From: Allobosea lathyri
Lineage (GTDB): Bacteria > Pseudomonadota > Alphaproteobacteria > Rhizobiales > Beijerinckiaceae
Length of the DNA stretch: 64,000 nucleotides
NCBI RefSeq assembly: GCF_900108245.1
Contig: NZ_FNUY01000018.1
Coordinates: forward strand, 1 to 64,000
Direction of reading: 5' to 3'
The position numbers and the translations under genes were made by a program. Each line of letters begins with the position of its first letter. Position 1 is the stretch's first letter. The notes beneath the pieces were generated by a model. It saw nothing but the letters and a program-made list of their open reading frames with translations, ran no database searches and had not been told where the DNA came from. Positions 62,676 to 64,000 of this stretch are shown here, one piece after another.

Positions 62676-64000
62676 TTACACGAGGCCGATGGCTGTGATG
62701 GCCATGTCGATGGCCTTGATCCCGACGAAGGGGACGATGATGCCGCCCAACCCGTAGATGAGCAGATTGCGGCTGAGCAGGGCGCCAGCGCCGACGGCGC
62801 GGTACTTGACGCCCTTCAGCGAGAGCGGGATCAGGGCGACGATGATGAGCGCATTGAAGATGATCGCGGACAGGATCGCGCTCTGCGGCGTCTGCAGCCC
62901 CATCACGTTGAGCGCGCCCAGCTGCGGATAAAAGGCGAGGAACATCGCGGGGATGATGGCGAAATACTTGGCGATGTCGTTGGCGATCGAGAAGGTCGTC
63001 AGCGCACCGCGCGTCATCAGGAGCTGCTTGCCGATCTCGACGATCTCGACGAGCTTGGTCGGGTCGCTGTCGAGGTCGATCATGTTGCCGGCCTCGCGCG
63101 CAGCCACCGTGCCGGTATTCATGGCCACGCCGACATCGGCCTGCGCCAGCGCCGGGGCGTCGTTGGTGCCGTCGCCGCACATCGCGACCAGCTTGCCCTT
63201 GGCCTGCTCCTCGCGGATGAGCGAAAGCTTGTTCTCGGGCGTGGCCTGGGCAAGAAAATCATCGACGCCGGCCTCGGCCGCGATTGCGGCCGCCGTCATC
63301 GGGTTGTCGCCGGTGATCATCACCGTGCGGATGCCCATGCGCCGCAATTCGGCGAAGCGCTCCTTGATGCCGCCCTTCACGATGTCCTTCAGGTGGATGA
63401 CGCCGAGCAGGCGGCCGTCGCGCACCACAGCGAGCGGGGTGCCGCCGGCTTTCGAGATCTCATCGGCAATGGCCTGGATCTCGCGAACGGTCTCGCCGCT
63501 GGCCCGCGTGCTGCCCGTCGCGACGGTACCAAGATCGACATGGCGCAGCACGGCCTCGACGGCGCCCTTGCGGATCGACGAGCCGTCGAGATCGACGCCG
63601 CTCATCCGGCTCTGGGCGGTGAAGGGCACGAAGGTCGCATGCAGGCTCGCCATGTCGCGGGCGCGGATGGCGTATTTGTCCTTGGCGAGCACGACGATCG
63701 AGCGGCCTTCCGGCGTCTCGTCGGCGAGCGAGGCAAGCTGCGCTGCATCCGCCAGTTCCTGCTCGGTGACATTCCTGACCGGCCGCAGTTCAGTCGCTTG
63801 GCGGTTGCCGAGCGTGATGGTGCCGGTCTTGTCGAGCAGGAGCGTATCGACGTCACCCGCTGCTTCGACGGCGCGGCCGGACATGGCGAGCACGTTGAAG
63901 CGCACCAGCCTGTCCATGCCGGCGATGCCGATGGCCGAGAGCAACGCGCCGATGGTCGTCGGAATCAGCGTCACGAACAGGGCGACGAGCACGATCACCG
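62676..64000 (-). CDS. kdpB: Potassium-transporting ATPase ATP-binding subunit KdpB (partial)
   Basis: The gene enters from the right window edge, so only about 441 C-terminal residues are visible. The P-type ATPase elements are clear: [16 protein letters not shown] with the phosphorylated Asp, [14 protein letters not shown] and the hinge [21 protein letters not shown]-terminal membrane helices are present. KdpB hydrolyses ATP for high-affinity potassium uptake. kdpA should lie to the right of the window. Confidence 0.96.
   Translation of the reverse strand, partial: VIVLVALFVTLIPTTIGALLSAIGIAGMDRLVRFNVLAMSGRAVEAAGDVDTLLLDKTGTITLGNRQATELRPVRNVTEQELADAAQLASLADETPEGRSIVVLAKDKYAIRARDMASLHATFVPFTAQSRMSGVDLDGSSIRKGAVEAVLRHVDLGTVATGSTRASGETVREIQAIADEISKAGGTPLAVVRDGRLLGVIHLKDIVKGGIKERFAELRRMGIRTVMITGDNPMTAAAIAAEAGVDDFLAQATPENKLSLIREEQAKGKLVAMCGDGTNDAPALAQADVGVAMNTGTVAAREAGNMIDLDSDPTKLVEIVEIGKQLLMTRGALTTFSIANDIAKYFAIIPAMFLAFYPQLGALNVMGLQTPQSAILSAIIFNALIIVALIPLSLKGVKYRAVGAGALLSRNLLIYGLGGIIVPFVGIKAIDMAITAIGLV

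Noticed and set aside
1-64000. CRISPR array
   Set aside because: I looked for regularly spaced direct repeats with unique spacers; the only tandem repeats (11558-11592) are adjacent 11-mers without spacers.

Overview
The window looks like a high-GC alphaproteobacterial chromosome of the Hyphomicrobiales, possibly Bosea or a relative. This rests on overall coding style, on the many ABC importers, and on a REP-like inverted repeat (33005-33114) of a type common in that order. The genus is a guess, not shown by the sequence.

Left edge (1-2605): an open frame in which the start of a membrane-anchored protein runs in frame into an IS3-family transposase fragment, then a secreted ClpP-like (COG3904-type) protein, an intergenic stretch with three GC-rich hairpins, and a tRNA-Arg(CCG) gene.

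Genomic island (2566-31388): a 99-bp perfect direct repeat, made of the tRNA-Arg 5' half plus its upstream region, occurs at 2566-2664 and again at 31290-31388. It brackets about 28.7 kb. Inside are a type I restriction-modification operon (hsdM-hsdS-hsdR plus an unknown fourth gene), an Mrr-like restriction endonuclease, several unknown genes, a tyrosine integrase, a DUF2971 gene with an unknown partner, a DnaQ-like exonuclease with a DUF429 protein downstream of htpG, and a serine recombinase-ParB-ParB operon with a divergent HTH gene. The right part holds a peptide-type ABC importer without ATPase, a LysR regulator and an ornithine-cyclodeaminase-family enzyme. Two 121-bp segments of equal length and the same end motif (21112-21232 and 31179-31299), with a third diverged copy near 25316-25424, look like old attachment arms. 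They suggest the island grew by accretion of several elements.

Metabolic region (31716-58572): a branched-chain amino acid-type importer (binding protein, LivH, a LivM-LivG fusion, LivF); a small lipoprotein with 16-residue repeats; a Tat-exported binding protein with its own ABC importer; transketolase facing a GntR regulator; RsgA; a class V aminotransferase; a Gfo/Idh/MocA oxidoreductase. Next comes a divergent unit: ROK repressor, NagB-like deaminase, gamma-glutamyltransferase and a double ABC ATPase on the minus strand, against a peptide-type binding protein and two permeases on the plus strand. A near-perfect inverted repeat (53396-53418) lies at the ROK promoter. The set looks like uptake and breakdown of a gamma-glutamyl- or amino-sugar-containing compound. 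A proline-racemase-family enzyme with Ser in place of the first catalytic Cys follows.

Right edge (58111-64000): the potassium-uptake genes kdpB (cut by the window end), kdpC, kdpD and kdpE, with a ptsN-like gene directly downstream of kdpE on the same strand.
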